In this document: positions 33,322-41,168 of the stretch, in pieces | Layout of the letters: each line of letters opens with the position of its first letter | How positions within the stretch are numbered: position 1 is the first letter of the stretch | Assembly (NCBI RefSeq): GCF_013410745.1 | Contig: NZ_JACCFY010000001.1 | Location: forward strand, 1,984,001 to 2,048,000 | Direction: 5' to 3' | From: Nesterenkonia xinjiangensis | GTDB lineage: Bacteria > Actinomycetota > Actinomycetes > Actinomycetales > Micrococcaceae | DNA: 64,000 nt | Translations under genes and position numbers: made by a program | Notes under the pieces: model-generated | What the model was told of the DNA's origin: nothing | Databases searched by the model: none | What the model saw: only the letters and a program-made list of their open reading frames with translations

Positions 33322-34409
33322 TCATCATCCTCGATGATGGTCGCCTCGCCTTCGGCGCCCTCTGCCTCGGTGGCGTCACGATTCTCTGCGAACTCCGGGT
33401 GGAACAGGGTCTCCAGCGCCTCGTCGATGCTCTCCTGGGTGGAGACGTCCCCGGTGTCCAGGAAGATGGGGCCGACCTCTTCCAGCACGTCGTGCTGGGC
33501 CTGGCCGGGGACGGGGTCGACGTCGAAGCTGGAGCGCTCCTGGATGACCGTCTCGGCCACCTCCTGATCGATGTTGCCGTACTCGGCGAGGATCTCCGCG
33601 GTCTCCTCGGGGTTCTCCAGCGCCCACTGCCGAGCCTGCTCGTAGACATCCACGACGGTCTGGGCGACCTCAGGGTGATCCTCGATGAAGGGCTCGGTGG
33701 CGTTGATGACGCTGTAGGTGTTGAAGTCCACGTTCCGGTAGAAGAGCTCCTCGCCGTCGGCCTCTGCGCCGGCCATGATCGGGTCCAGACCGGCCCAGGC
33801 GTCGACGTCCCCGTTGCCCAGGGCGGACCGTCCGTCGGCGTGCTGGAGGTTCTGGACGTCGACGTCGCTGATCTCCAGGCCGGCCTCCTTCAGGGACTGG
33901 ACGAGGAAGAAGTAGGGGTCGGTGCCCAGCGTCGCGGCCACGGAGGCGCCGTCCAGATCCTCGACCGAGGAGATCCCGGAGTCCGGCGAGGTGACCAGCG
34001 CGGCCCACTCGGGCTGGTTCTCGACGAGGATCGTGTGGATCTCGGTGCCGTTGGCCCGGGCCAGCAGCGCCGCAGAGCCGGCGGTGGATCCGATGTCGAT
34101 GGCCTGGGCGCGCAGCTTCTCGTTGGCGTCGTTGGAGCCGTGGGACTGGATCCACTCGACCTCGGTGCCGGCATCGGCCAGCTCTTCCTCGAGCCAGCCG
34201 TGCTCCATCATCACCAGGCTGAGCGGGTTGTAGGTGGCGAAGTCGATGCTGAGGGTCGCCAGTTCGCCGTCAGCGGCGTCGCCGGAGCCCTCGCCCTCCA
34301 CGCAGCCGGCCGCCATCAGGGTGACGGCGAGGCCGGCGACCGCAGCGCGGGAGGTGCGGCCGATGGTGGCGCGGGCAGGGCTGGGGGAGGTGCTGGTCAG
34401 ACTGGGCAT
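33318..34409 (-). CDS. ssuA: Sulfonate/taurine-type ABC transporter substrate-binding lipoprotein
   Basis: 363 residues from ATG 34409. A lipoprotein signal (AAVAGLAVTLMAAGC) gives a lipobox Cys. The mature part follows the SsuA/TauA/NrtT fold: LSIDFATYNPLSLVMMEHGWLEEEL, SNDANEKLRAQAIDIGSTAGSAALLA, SVAATLGTDPYFFLVQSLKEAGLEI and DVDAWAGLDPIMAGAE. It binds an aliphatic sulfonate or similar ligand outside the membrane. It is separated from ssuB by 146 bp without an obvious promoter. The acidic C-terminal tail (EAEGAEGEATIIEDDE) is an extension beyond the fold. Confidence 0.85.
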   Translation of the reverse strand: MPSLTSTSPSPARATIGRTSRAAVAGLAVTLMAAGCVEGEGSGDAADGELATLSIDFATYNPLSLVMMEHGWLEEELADAGTEVEWIQSHGSNDANEKLRAQAIDIGSTAGSAALLARANGTEIHTILVENQPEWAALVTSPDSGISSVEDLDGASVAATLGTDPYFFLVQSLKEAGLEISDVDVQNLQHADGRSALGNGDVDAWAGLDPIMAGAEADGEELFYRNVDFNTYSVINATEPFIEDHPEVAQTVVDVYEQARQWALENPEETAEILAEYGNIDQEVAETVIQERSSFDVDPVPGQAQHDVLEEVGPIFLDTGDVSTQESIDEALETLFHPEFAENRDATEAEGAEGEATIIEDDE

Positions 34410-34555
34410 GTGATGAAGCGGCCTTTCGTGCGGTGTCGGGTGCCGCTCCGTCCGCATCCCGGCTGGCAGACCCGGCAGGGTCCACCCGGCTGGGGCCGGA
34501 CTGGTGCGGCCGAGCGTGGGTCATCTCCGGAGGCTCCCGGAGCTCGGGGCAGAGG

Positions 34556-35428
34556 TCAGTGGGCGTGGGCGTCGACGCCGAGGCCGGTGAGCAGCTCGCC
34601 GCGCAGGGCGGCCAGCTCGGCGGAGGCGCGATCTCGCGGGCGGCTGCCCGGAACGGTGAGCAGCCGCGAGACGGTGGCCCCCTCGCGGGCGGCGTCGGAG
34701 GGGTCCGGGCCCAGCAGCAGGATGCGGTCGGCGAGCTGCAGAGCCTCGTCGACGTCGTGGGTCACCAGCAGCACCGTGGTGCCGGTCTGGGCGTGGACGT
34801 CGAGCAGCAGGTCCTGCATCTTCAGGCGCGTCAGCGCGTCCAGGGCGCCGAAGGGCTCGTCCAGCAGCAGCACTCCGGGGCGGCGGGCCAGCGCCCGGGC
34901 CAACGAGGCGCGCTGGGCCATCCCTCCGGAGATCTCCCGGGGGCGCAGCTGGGCACGGTCGGCCAGGCCGACGAGCTCGAGCAGCTCGTCCACCCGGGCC
35001 CGGCCCTCCGCCTTGGACACCGTGCGGGGCAGACCCAGTGAGACGTTGCGATGCACCGAGCGCCACGGCAGCAGGCGCGGCTCCTGGAAGCCGACGGCGG
35101 TCCGCTCGTCATAGGTGTGCACCCCGGCGCCGTCGATGACGACCTCGCCGGAGAAGCCGGCGTCGAGACCGCCCACGGCGCGCAGCAGGGTGGACTTCCC
35201 GCAGCCGGAGGCGCCCAGGATGGCGACCACCTCACCGGGGGAGATGTGCAGGTCGACGTCGCGCAGCACGGTGCGGCCGTCGAAGCTGCGTCCCACTCCA
35301 CGCAGCTGCACGTCCAGCGAGTGGGTGGGCGCGGCGGCGGGGCGGTCCAGCACGGCGGTGCCGCCGGAGTGTGCCGAGGTGTGCAGGTCAGACTCGCGTG
35401 CTGCGAGTGTGGGTGCAGAGGAACCCAT
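34556..35428 (-). CDS. ssuB: Sulfonate/taurine-type ABC transporter ATP-binding protein
   Basis: 290 residues from ATG 35428, which has a GGGAGAG Shine-Dalgarno immediately after the SAM riboswitch. It has Walker A GASGCGKST, Q-loop FQEPRLLPW, signature ISGGMAQRASLARAL, Walker B VLLLDEPFGALD and switch His in VTHDVDEA. The LLPWR motif is typical of the SsuB/TauB/NrtD family. It energises uptake through SsuC. It is the first gene of the riboswitch-headed set ssuB-ssuA-ssuC-acs-metY-CoA-binding protein. Expression should rise when SAM is low. Confidence 0.9.
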   Translation of the reverse strand: MGSSAPTLAARESDLHTSAHSGGTAVLDRPAAAPTHSLDVQLRGVGRSFDGRTVLRDVDLHISPGEVVAILGASGCGKSTLLRAVGGLDAGFSGEVVIDGAGVHTYDERTAVGFQEPRLLPWRSVHRNVSLGLPRTVSKAEGRARVDELLELVGLADRAQLRPREISGGMAQRASLARALARRPGVLLLDEPFGALDALTRLKMQDLLLDVHAQTGTTVLLVTHDVDEALQLADRILLLGPDPSDAAREGATVSRLLTVPGSRPRDRASAELAALRGELLTGLGVDAHAH

Positions 35429-35441
35429 AGGAATATCTCTC

Positions 35442-35555
35442 CCATCGATCCTGGCGGTAGCACCTTTTCTGATGCGCCGGGCACAAACGGCCGATCGGCA
35501 CATCCGAAGGTTGCTGCGGCGTCGTCGAGCCAGATCTCTCAGCCGCTCGGGATGG
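35442..35555 (-). ncRNA. SAM riboswitch (S-box, SAM-I) upstream of ssuB
   Basis: On the minus strand: P1 CCATC...GATGG, the core GAGCGGCTGAGAGATCTGGC, GCAGCAACC, and AAGGTGCTA...CCAGGA, all in S-box order. P1 ends directly before the ssuB Shine-Dalgarno (GGGAGAG) and no poly-U terminator is seen, so control is probably translational, closing when SAM is bound. Confidence 0.9.
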
Positions 35556-35566
35556 TGGCAGTTTCA

Positions 35567-35596
35567 ACCCTACGCACAACCGCGCCGCCTGGGCAA
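35567..35596 (-). promoter_or_regulatory. Promoter-like sequence before the ssuB riboswitch
   Basis: Minus strand TTGCCC (35596-35591) and TAGGGT (35572-35567), 18-bp spacer, about 12 bp before the aptamer. An imperfect dyad gatgtcacagtatgagacat (35601-35620, plus c) lies just upstream and may be an activator site. Confidence 0.5.
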
Positions 35597-35669
35597 CGGC
35601 GATGTCACAGTATGAGACATCACTGAGACGTCGCCGGAGGAGGGGAGCCGCAGAGGCGCGGCCCGCGGT

Positions 35670-36275
35670 TCAGGCGTCGGCGTCGAGCGGACCGAGGGCC
35701 TTGAACTCGCTCTGATGGAACACCAGTGCCTGCGACTGGTCCTCTACGGCGAGGTCCAGCAGCTCGAGCACGATGATGTCGTGATCACCCGCGCGGACCT
35801 GATCGTGGATGCGGGTGGTGAAGGTGACCGGGGCGCCGTCGAGGGTGACCGCACCGCCCTCGCCGGTGGTCACGCGGAGGCCGGCGAAGCGGTTCTCCCG
35901 GTCCTTGGAGGCGATCTTCCGACACAGGGCGGACTGCCCGTGGCCGACGAGGGAGATCCCCAGCTCGGCGCCGGCACCGGCCAGCTTCGGCCAGGTGGTC
36001 GAGCTGTGCTGCACCGCCACGGTCACCAGCGGCGGCTCCAAGGACACCCCGACGGTGAACGTGGAGGCGACGAGGCCCTCAGGGCGTCCGTCCACCTCGG
36101 CGGCCACCACGACCACCCCCTGGGGGAAATGGCCGAAGGCCTCACGAAGCTCCAGCGGATCGATGCCGACCAGGCTGGTGGGCACGCGGCGGGCTACGGC
36201 GTCGGCGGTGGTGTGGTGCACGGCGGCCTCCACGGGGATCGGGCGGCTCTCGTCGGTGGCCAGTGCTGTGCTCAT
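35670..36275 (-). CDS. Flavin reductase family protein
   Basis: 201 residues of the flavin reductase-like (HpaC/SsuE-functional) fold. FGHFPQGVVVVAAEVDGRPEGLVASTFTVGVSLEPPLV is the conserved FMN-binding half, and HDQVRAGDHDIIVLELLDLA ends the barrel. It supplies reduced FMN to two-component monooxygenases; three candidate partners lie at 41165-42430, 42427-43821 and 47068-48498. It has its own SAM riboswitch, so it is co-regulated with them although transcribed apart. ATG 36275 follows GGGAG. The first ~40 residues are a charged extension. Confidence 0.85.
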   Translation of the reverse strand: MSTALATDESRPIPVEAAVHHTTADAVARRVPTSLVGIDPLELREAFGHFPQGVVVVAAEVDGRPEGLVASTFTVGVSLEPPLVTVAVQHSSTTWPKLAGAGAELGISLVGHGQSALCRKIASKDRENRFAGLRVTTGEGGAVTLDGAPVTFTTRIHDQVRAGDHDIIVLELLDLAVEDQSQALVFHQSEFKALGPLDADA

Positions 36276-36288
36276 GGCTGATCAACTC

Positions 36289-36399
36289 CCATCGGCCCTG
36301 GCGGTAGCACCTTTTCTGAGGCGTCCGCCGAGAGAGGCGGAGCACGTCCGAAGGTTGCTGCGGCGTCGTCGAGCCAGATCTCTCGGCCGCTCGGGATGG
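36289..36399 (-). ncRNA. SAM riboswitch (S-box, SAM-I) upstream of the flavin reductase
   Basis: Same architecture as the ssuB element: P1 CCATC/GATGG, GAGCGGCCGAGAGATCTGGC, GCAGCAACC and AAGGTGCTA. It ends 13 nt before ATG 36275 with the Shine-Dalgarno GGGAG adjoining P1, again suggesting translational control. Confidence 0.9.
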
Positions 36400-36411
36400 T
36401 TTCGTCGCTCC

Positions 36412-36440
36412 AGGGTACGCGCGCAGCGCAGCACGATCAA
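36412..36440 (-). promoter_or_regulatory. Promoter for the flavin reductase riboswitch transcript
   Basis: Minus strand TTGATC (36440-36435) and TACCCT (36417-36412), 17-bp spacer, 13 bp before the aptamer. Upstream, gagacatca (36467-36475 region) matches the dyad half seen before the ssuB promoter. Confidence 0.5.
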
Positions 36441-36552
36441 AGGGATGTTCGGGGAGTGACACATGGAGACATCAGGCCTGGTGACCGTGCTGTCGCCCAT
36501 CCGGCGACCTCGCAGATGTCCGTACATTCTTACGCCTCGTGACATGAACTTA

Positions 36553-36593
36553 TCGATGAGATTTGACGAGTGTTCATCGACAGCGCGTAGTCT
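36553..36593 (+). promoter_or_regulatory. Promoter with overlapping operator for the metN riboswitch transcript
   Basis: TTGACG (36563-36568) and TAGTCT (36588-36593) with a 19-bp spacer, 14 bp before the aptamer. A perfect 7-bp inverted repeat (TCGATGA 36553-36559 / TCATCGA 36574-36580) brackets the -35, a repressor-like arrangement. Confidence 0.45.
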
Positions 36594-36606
36594 GGTGCTC
36601 GCCACA

Positions 36607-36715
36607 CCATCCAGAGCGACTGAGAGATCTGGCTCGACGACGTCGCAGCAACCTCCCGAGCAGCCACGCCATCACGGCGCGGACCGGGGAACGGTGCTAA
36701 CGCCAGAGACGATGG
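36607..36715 (+). ncRNA. SAM riboswitch (S-box, SAM-I) upstream of metN
   Basis: P1 CCATC/GATGG, core AGAGCGACTGAGAGATCTGG, GCAGCAACC, and ACGGTGCTAACGCCAGAG. The Shine-Dalgarno GGAGA overlaps the 3' end of P1, 10 nt before ATG 36726, suggesting translational control. Confidence 0.9.
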
Positions 36716-36725
36716 AGAATGCCCG

Positions 36726-37670
36726 ATGATCTCACTGCGCCATGTGTCCACGACCTTCCCCGCCGCACGGGGCAAGGACCCCATCCATGCCGTCGACGAC
36801 GTCAGCCTGGAGATCCCCCGCGGAAGCATCCAGGGCATCATCGGATTCTCCGGGGCCGGCAAGTCCACCCTGCTGCGCAACATCAACCTGCTCGAGCGCC
36901 CCACCTCCGGGGAGGTGCGCGTGGGCGGCACGGAGCTCACCGGGCTCGGAGGCGAGGCGCTGCGCCGCGCTCGCCACCAGATCGGCATGATCTTCCAGGG
37001 CTTCAACCTCGTGAACAACCTGACCGTTGCGCAGAACGTGGAGCTCTCCCTGAAGTTCGCGGGGGAGAGGGACCGCAGGGTGCGTCGTGAGCGCGCCGCG
37101 GAGGCGCTGGAGATCGTCGACATCACCGAGAAGGCGAAGGTCTACCCCGCACAGCTCTCCGGCGGGCAGAAGCAGCGCGTGGCCATCGCCCGCGCGCTGG
37201 CCACCCGCCCGGAGGTGCTGCTCTGCGACGAGCCCACCTCGGCCCTGGACCCCTTCACCACGGCCACCGTGCTGCAGTACCTCGCCGATGTGAACCGCGA
37301 GCTGGGCATCACCGTGGTCATCGTGACCCATGAGATGGAGGTCATCAAGGCCCTGGCCGACCACGTCGCCGTCATGGAGTCCGGCCGAGTGGTCGAGCAG
37401 TTCCACGCCGCCGAGCTGCGGCGTGAGGGCTTCGCCCCGCGGACCTCCATCGGTCGCTACCTGGTCAGCGACGGCATCTCCGTGGACCGTCGGGGCGGCG
37501 GCGTGCGCGCCGGCTCCGAGCCGTCTGCCGCTGACCAGGGCGCTGACCCGGGCGCCGATCAAGGCGCCGACCAGGGACCTGGCGCTGATCCGCCGGCGTC
37601 CGGGCGGGAACCCAGGACCGCCTCCGGGCTGGTCGCCGCGACAGCCTCGTCCGAAGGGGGTCCCCGCTGA
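36726..37670 (+). CDS. metN: Methionine-type ABC transporter ATP-binding protein
   Basis: 314 residues. The N-terminal 240 residues are a full ABC domain: Walker A GFSGAGKST, Q-loop FQGFNLVNN, signature LSGGQKQRVAIARAL, Walker B VLLCDEPTSALD, H-loop VTHEMEVI. The sequence is MetN-like (LLERPTSGEV). The C-terminal NIL/ACT-like domain that gives methionine trans-inhibition in classical MetN is missing; instead there is a low-complexity tail with ADQGADPGADQGADQGPGAD. The transporter may therefore escape methionine feedback, with SAM control moved to the riboswitch. It is coupled to metI by TGATG. Confidence 0.9.
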   Translation: MISLRHVSTTFPAARGKDPIHAVDDVSLEIPRGSIQGIIGFSGAGKSTLLRNINLLERPTSGEVRVGGTELTGLGGEALRRARHQIGMIFQGFNLVNNLTVAQNVELSLKFAGERDRRVRRERAAEALEIVDITEKAKVYPAQLSGGQKQRVAIARALATRPEVLLCDEPTSALDPFTTATVLQYLADVNRELGITVVIVTHEMEVIKALADHVAVMESGRVVEQFHAAELRREGFAPRTSIGRYLVSDGISVDRRGGGVRAGSEPSAADQGADPGADQGADQGPGADPPASGREPRTASGLVAATASSEGGPR

Positions 37671-38332
37671 TGGAACGCCTCATCGAGCTCCAGCCCGAGC
37701 TGGTCCAGGCCATGCTCGAGACCTTCGTCATGATCGGCGTGGCCATCCCGCTGGCGGTGCTCTTCGGCACCCCGCTGGGGATCTGGCTCTTTCTCCACGC
37801 CCCCGGCGGCATCGCCCCGACGCCGCGCACCCACGCAGTGGTCAGCGGAATCGTCAACATGGTCCGGTCCTTCCCGTTCCTGATCCTGCTGATCGCGATC
37901 ATCCCCTTCACGCGGCTGATCGTGGGCACCACCGTGGGCACCGCGGCGGCGATCGTCCCGCTGACCATCAACGCCATCCCGTACTTCGCCCGGCTGGTGG
38001 AGCAGAACATCACTCAGCTCGGCTCCGGGGCCGTGGAGGCCTCCCGTGCCATGGGAGCCACGCGCGGCCAGATCATCCGCAACGTGCTGCTGGTCGACGC
38101 CAAGCCGGCGATCATCGGCTCGATCACCATCACCACCGTCAGCTTCATCTCCTACTCGGCCATGGTCGGGCTGGTCGGCGGCGGAGGCATCGGCGACTTC
38201 GCCATCCGCTACGGCTACTACCGCTACGAGACCGCCGTGATGATGGTCGCCATCGTGCTGATGATCGCCCTGGTCACCTTCGTCCAGTTCAGCGGCACCC
38301 GCGTCGCGCGGCTGACCGACAAGCGCGCCTGA
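37670..38332 (+). CDS. metI: Methionine-type ABC transporter permease
   Basis: 220 residues with about five membrane helices, the usual size for MetI. The cytoplasmic EAA loop reads EASRAMGATRGQIIRNVLLVDAKPAI, and the SYSAMVGLVGGGGIGDFAIRYGYYRYE stretch is highly conserved in MetI. It forms the channel for MetN and the three MetQ lipoproteins. Its start shares a base with the metN stop. The 45-bp gap to metQ1 has no terminator. Confidence 0.9.
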   Translation: MERLIELQPELVQAMLETFVMIGVAIPLAVLFGTPLGIWLFLHAPGGIAPTPRTHAVVSGIVNMVRSFPFLILLIAIIPFTRLIVGTTVGTAAAIVPLTINAIPYFARLVEQNITQLGSGAVEASRAMGATRGQIIRNVLLVDAKPAIIGSITITTVSFISYSAMVGLVGGGGIGDFAIRYGYYRYETAVMMVAIVLMIALVTFVQFSGTRVARLTDKRA

Positions 38333-38377
38333 CGGCGCCCCCACCCCATTCCTCCGCAGAACACCTGCACCTCTGAG

Positions 38378-39349
38378 ATGAAAGACTCCACGATGCCCAG
38401 CACACTGACGACCTTCGGATCTCCCGGAGTGTCCGGATCGATCACCAGCTCCGGCTCCCTGGCCTCCTCCGGCCTCGCCCGCCGCAGCCTGCTGCTCAGC
38501 GGCCTCGCCGCCGTCGGGACCTTCGCCCTGACCTCCTGCGGACTCGCCGAGGCCGTCGGAGAGGATGACCGGACGATCAGCATGATCGTCACCGAGTCGG
38601 CACCCTTCCAGGACCCCACCGAGATCGTGAAGGACATCCTCGCCGAGGACGGCTGGACCCTGGAGACCACCTACGTCACCGACATCATCCAGCCCAACCA
38701 GGTCGTGGCCCAGGGTGAGTTCGACGCCAACTTCTTCCAGCACCTGGCCTATCTGCGCCAGTTCAACGAGGACAACGGCACCGACGTCGAGCCGGCCTTC
38801 TCCGTCTACTACGCGCCCAGCGGCATCTTCTCGCTGCAGCATGACAGCATCGAGGATCTGCCCGAGGGCGCCCAGGTCGCGCTGGCTGTGGACACCGCCA
38901 ACAACGGCCGCGGGATCAAGCTGCTCGCCGACGCCGGCGCCATCGAGATCGACGAGTCCAAGGACGTCACCGAACTCTCCCAGCGGGACATCACGGCCAA
39001 CCCGAAGGACTTCGAGTTCATCGAGGTGGACCAGCAGTCCACCTCCCAGACCCTGCCCGACGTCGACGCCGGCTTCGCCTTCGCCCGGCTGGTGGCCGAG
39101 GCTGGTCACGACGTCGACGAGACCGCGCTGATCCTGGAGCAGGACGAGGACGTCCGCATCCCCTTCACCTGTGTGGTCGCCGGGGCGCCCGGCTTCCAGG
39201 ACACGGAGAAGGCCGCCGCCCTGCAGGAGGCCTTCCAGTCCGCGGAGGTCCAGCAGTGGTTCGACGAGTACCTCGAGGGCTCCCTGGACTTCACCGATGA
39301 CTTCACCGTCGACTCCGTCGACGCCGTCTGGGAGGACTTCGCCGCATGA
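38378..39349 (+). CDS. metQ: MetQ/NlpA family substrate-binding lipoprotein, copy 1
   Basis: 323 residues. A twin-Arg-like signal (LARRSLLLSGLAAVGTF) leads to the lipobox ALTSC. The mature NlpA domain has IVTESAPFQDPTEIVKDIL, TYVTDIIQPNQVVAQGEFDANFFQHLAYL, ALAVDTANNGRGIKLL and FIEVDQQSTSQTLPDVDAGFAF. It is the longest of three tandem paralogues, with a ~25-residue N-terminal extension; a shorter start at ATG 38393 is possible. The typical MetQ start of the domain is well conserved, but the ligand could be a methionine derivative or sulfone substrate rather than methionine itself. Confidence 0.85.
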   Translation: MKDSTMPSTLTTFGSPGVSGSITSSGSLASSGLARRSLLLSGLAAVGTFALTSCGLAEAVGEDDRTISMIVTESAPFQDPTEIVKDILAEDGWTLETTYVTDIIQPNQVVAQGEFDANFFQHLAYLRQFNEDNGTDVEPAFSVYYAPSGIFSLQHDSIEDLPEGAQVALAVDTANNGRGIKLLADAGAIEIDESKDVTELSQRDITANPKDFEFIEVDQQSTSQTLPDVDAGFAFARLVAEAGHDVDETALILEQDEDVRIPFTCVVAGAPGFQDTEKAAALQEAFQSAEVQQWFDEYLEGSLDFTDDFTVDSVDAVWEDFAA

Positions 39350-40245
39350 GCCACGACCCGACCTCCCGGACCCCCGCTCCCTCCCGACGGCGGGCCCGGT
39401 ACGGTGCACTGGGCATCGCCGTGCTGGCCGCCGTCGGGAGCCTCACCTCCTGCGGACTGGCCGACGGCGGCGAGGAGGACCGGACCATCAGCATCATCGT
39501 CACCGAGTCGGCGCCCTTCCAGGAGCCCACCGAGATCGCCAAGGAGCTGCTGGCCGAGGACGGCTGGGAGCTGGAGACCACCTACGTCACCGACATCATT
39601 CAGCCCAACCAGGTGGTGGCCCAGGGGGAGTACGACGCCAACTTCTTCCAGAACTTCGCCTACCTGAACCAGTTCAACGCCGACCACGGACTGGACATCG
39701 AGCCGGTCTTCGCCGTCTACGAGGCCCCCGGCGGGCTGTTCTCCACCCAGCACGAGGAGCTGACCGACCTGCCGGATGGGGCCCAGATCGCCCTGCCGGT
39801 GGACACGGCCAACAACGGGCGCGGACTGAAGCTCCTCGCGGATGCGGGTCTGCTGGAGATCGACGAGTCGGTCGCCGTCACCGAACTCTCCCAGCGGGAC
39901 ATCCAGGACAACCCGCACGACTTCGAGTTCGTGGAGGTCGACCAGCAGTCCGTGGCGCAGAGCATCGAGGACGTCGACGCCGCCTTCGCCTTCCTGCGGC
40001 TGGCCTCCGAGATCGGCCTCGGGCCCGAGGACACCCTCGCGCTGGAAGACGAGGACGTGGCGCTGCCCTTCACCTGTGTGGTCGCCGCCGCCCCGGACTT
40101 CGCCGGCACGGAGGCCGCCGAGGCGCTCGAACGGGCCTACCAGTCCGAGGAGGTCCGCGACTGGTTCGCCGACTACCTCGACGGCGTGCTCGACCCCGCC
40201 TTCGACGTCGATGTCGATGAGGCCTGGGCGGAGCTGGCCGGATGA
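39346..40245 (+). CDS. metQ: MetQ/NlpA family substrate-binding lipoprotein, copy 2
   Basis: 299 residues, lipobox SLTSC. Close paralogue of copy 1 (IIVTESAPFQEPTEIAKELL, DIIQPNQVVAQGEYDANFFQNFAYL). The start overlaps the copy 1 stop (ATGA), and copy 3 overlaps its own stop, so all three are translated in one coupled chain. Differences concentrate in the second half (residues 190-250), which would shape the ligand pocket. The signal region has RRRAR rather than a twin-Arg motif followed by Leu. Confidence 0.85.
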   Translation: MSHDPTSRTPAPSRRRARYGALGIAVLAAVGSLTSCGLADGGEEDRTISIIVTESAPFQEPTEIAKELLAEDGWELETTYVTDIIQPNQVVAQGEYDANFFQNFAYLNQFNADHGLDIEPVFAVYEAPGGLFSTQHEELTDLPDGAQIALPVDTANNGRGLKLLADAGLLEIDESVAVTELSQRDIQDNPHDFEFVEVDQQSVAQSIEDVDAAFAFLRLASEIGLGPEDTLALEDEDVALPFTCVVAAAPDFAGTEAAEALERAYQSEEVRDWFADYLDGVLDPAFDVDVDEAWAELAG

Positions 40246-41168
40246 GTGACCGCCCCACCCGGACCCCCACGGGGGACGGGGACACCAGACTCTCCCGGCG
40301 CCGGCTGCTGAGCGGTTCACTGGGCATGGCCGCCCTGGCCGGCGTCGGGAGTCTCACCTCCGGCTGCGGGATCGCCGGCGCACTCGGGAACGACCGCACG
40401 CTGCGGCTGATCGTCACCGAGTCCGCGCCGTTCCAGGAGCCGACGAAGCTCGCCGAACAGATCCTGGAGCAGGACGGCTGGGACGTCTCGGTCACCTACG
40501 TCACCGACATCATCCAGCCCAACCATGCGGTGAGCAACGGCGAGTACGACGTCAACTTCTTCCAGAACATCAGCTACCTGCGGCAGTTCAACGAGGACAA
40601 CGACCTCGACATCCAGCCGCTGTTCTTCATGTTCGAACAGCCCTCCGGGATCTACTCGGCCTTCCACGACACCCTCGAGGACATCCCTGCCGGAGCGCGC
40701 ATCGCGCTGCCGGTGGACACCGCGACGAACGGCCGGGGCATCCGGCTGCTGGCCCGCGGGGGACTCATCGAGATCGACGAGTCCACACACGTCGCCGCCC
40801 TCTCGGTGCATGACATCACCGCCAACCCGCTGGACCTGGAGTTCGTGGAGGTGGACCAGCAGTCGGTCGGGCAGATCTACCCGGACGTGGACGCCGTCTT
40901 CGGCTTCGCCCGGCTGCTCGCCGAGGTGGACGTCATGCCCGAGGAGGTCCTCATCATGGAGTCCTCCGAGGAGGCGCTGCCCTTCGCCCTGGCGGTCTGC
41001 GCCCGCCCCGGCTTCGCCGAGGAGGAGCCTGAGAAGCACGAGGCGCTGACCAGCGCCTTCCACGACGAGGAGATCGCCGCCTGGTACGGCGACTACCTGG
41101 ACGGGATCCTCACCCCCGCCTTCGACCGCGACATCCACTCCGCCTGGGAGGACGTGAACAGCCGATGA
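40242..41168 (+). CDS. metQ: MetQ/NlpA family substrate-binding lipoprotein, copy 3
   Basis: 308 residues, twin-Arg-like SRRRLLSGSLGMAALAGVG and lipobox LTSGC. It is the most diverged of the three: the stretch corresponding to DIIQPNQVVAQGEYDANFF reads DIIQPNHAVSNGEYDVNFF, and VCARPGFAEEEPEKHEALTS is unlike the others. One transporter with three binding proteins suggests several related ligands. It overlaps the downstream monooxygenase gene (ATGA), tying uptake to oxidation. A degenerate copy of its signal region lies at 43836-43920. Confidence 0.85.
   Translation: MSDRPTRTPTGDGDTRLSRRRLLSGSLGMAALAGVGSLTSGCGIAGALGNDRTLRLIVTESAPFQEPTKLAEQILEQDGWDVSVTYVTDIIQPNHAVSNGEYDVNFFQNISYLRQFNEDNDLDIQPLFFMFEQPSGIYSAFHDTLEDIPAGARIALPVDTATNGRGIRLLARGGLIEIDESTHVAALSVHDITANPLDLEFVEVDQQSVGQIYPDVDAVFGFARLLAEVDVMPEEVLIMESSEEALPFALAVCARPGFAEEEPEKHEALTSAFHDEEIAAWYGDYLDGILTPAFDRDIHSAWEDVNSR

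Noticed and set aside
37465-39409. Very long minus-strand ORF of 616 codons opposite metI and metQ
   Set aside because: Its peptide is a low-complexity shadow of the coupled met genes, whose family motifs are unambiguous.
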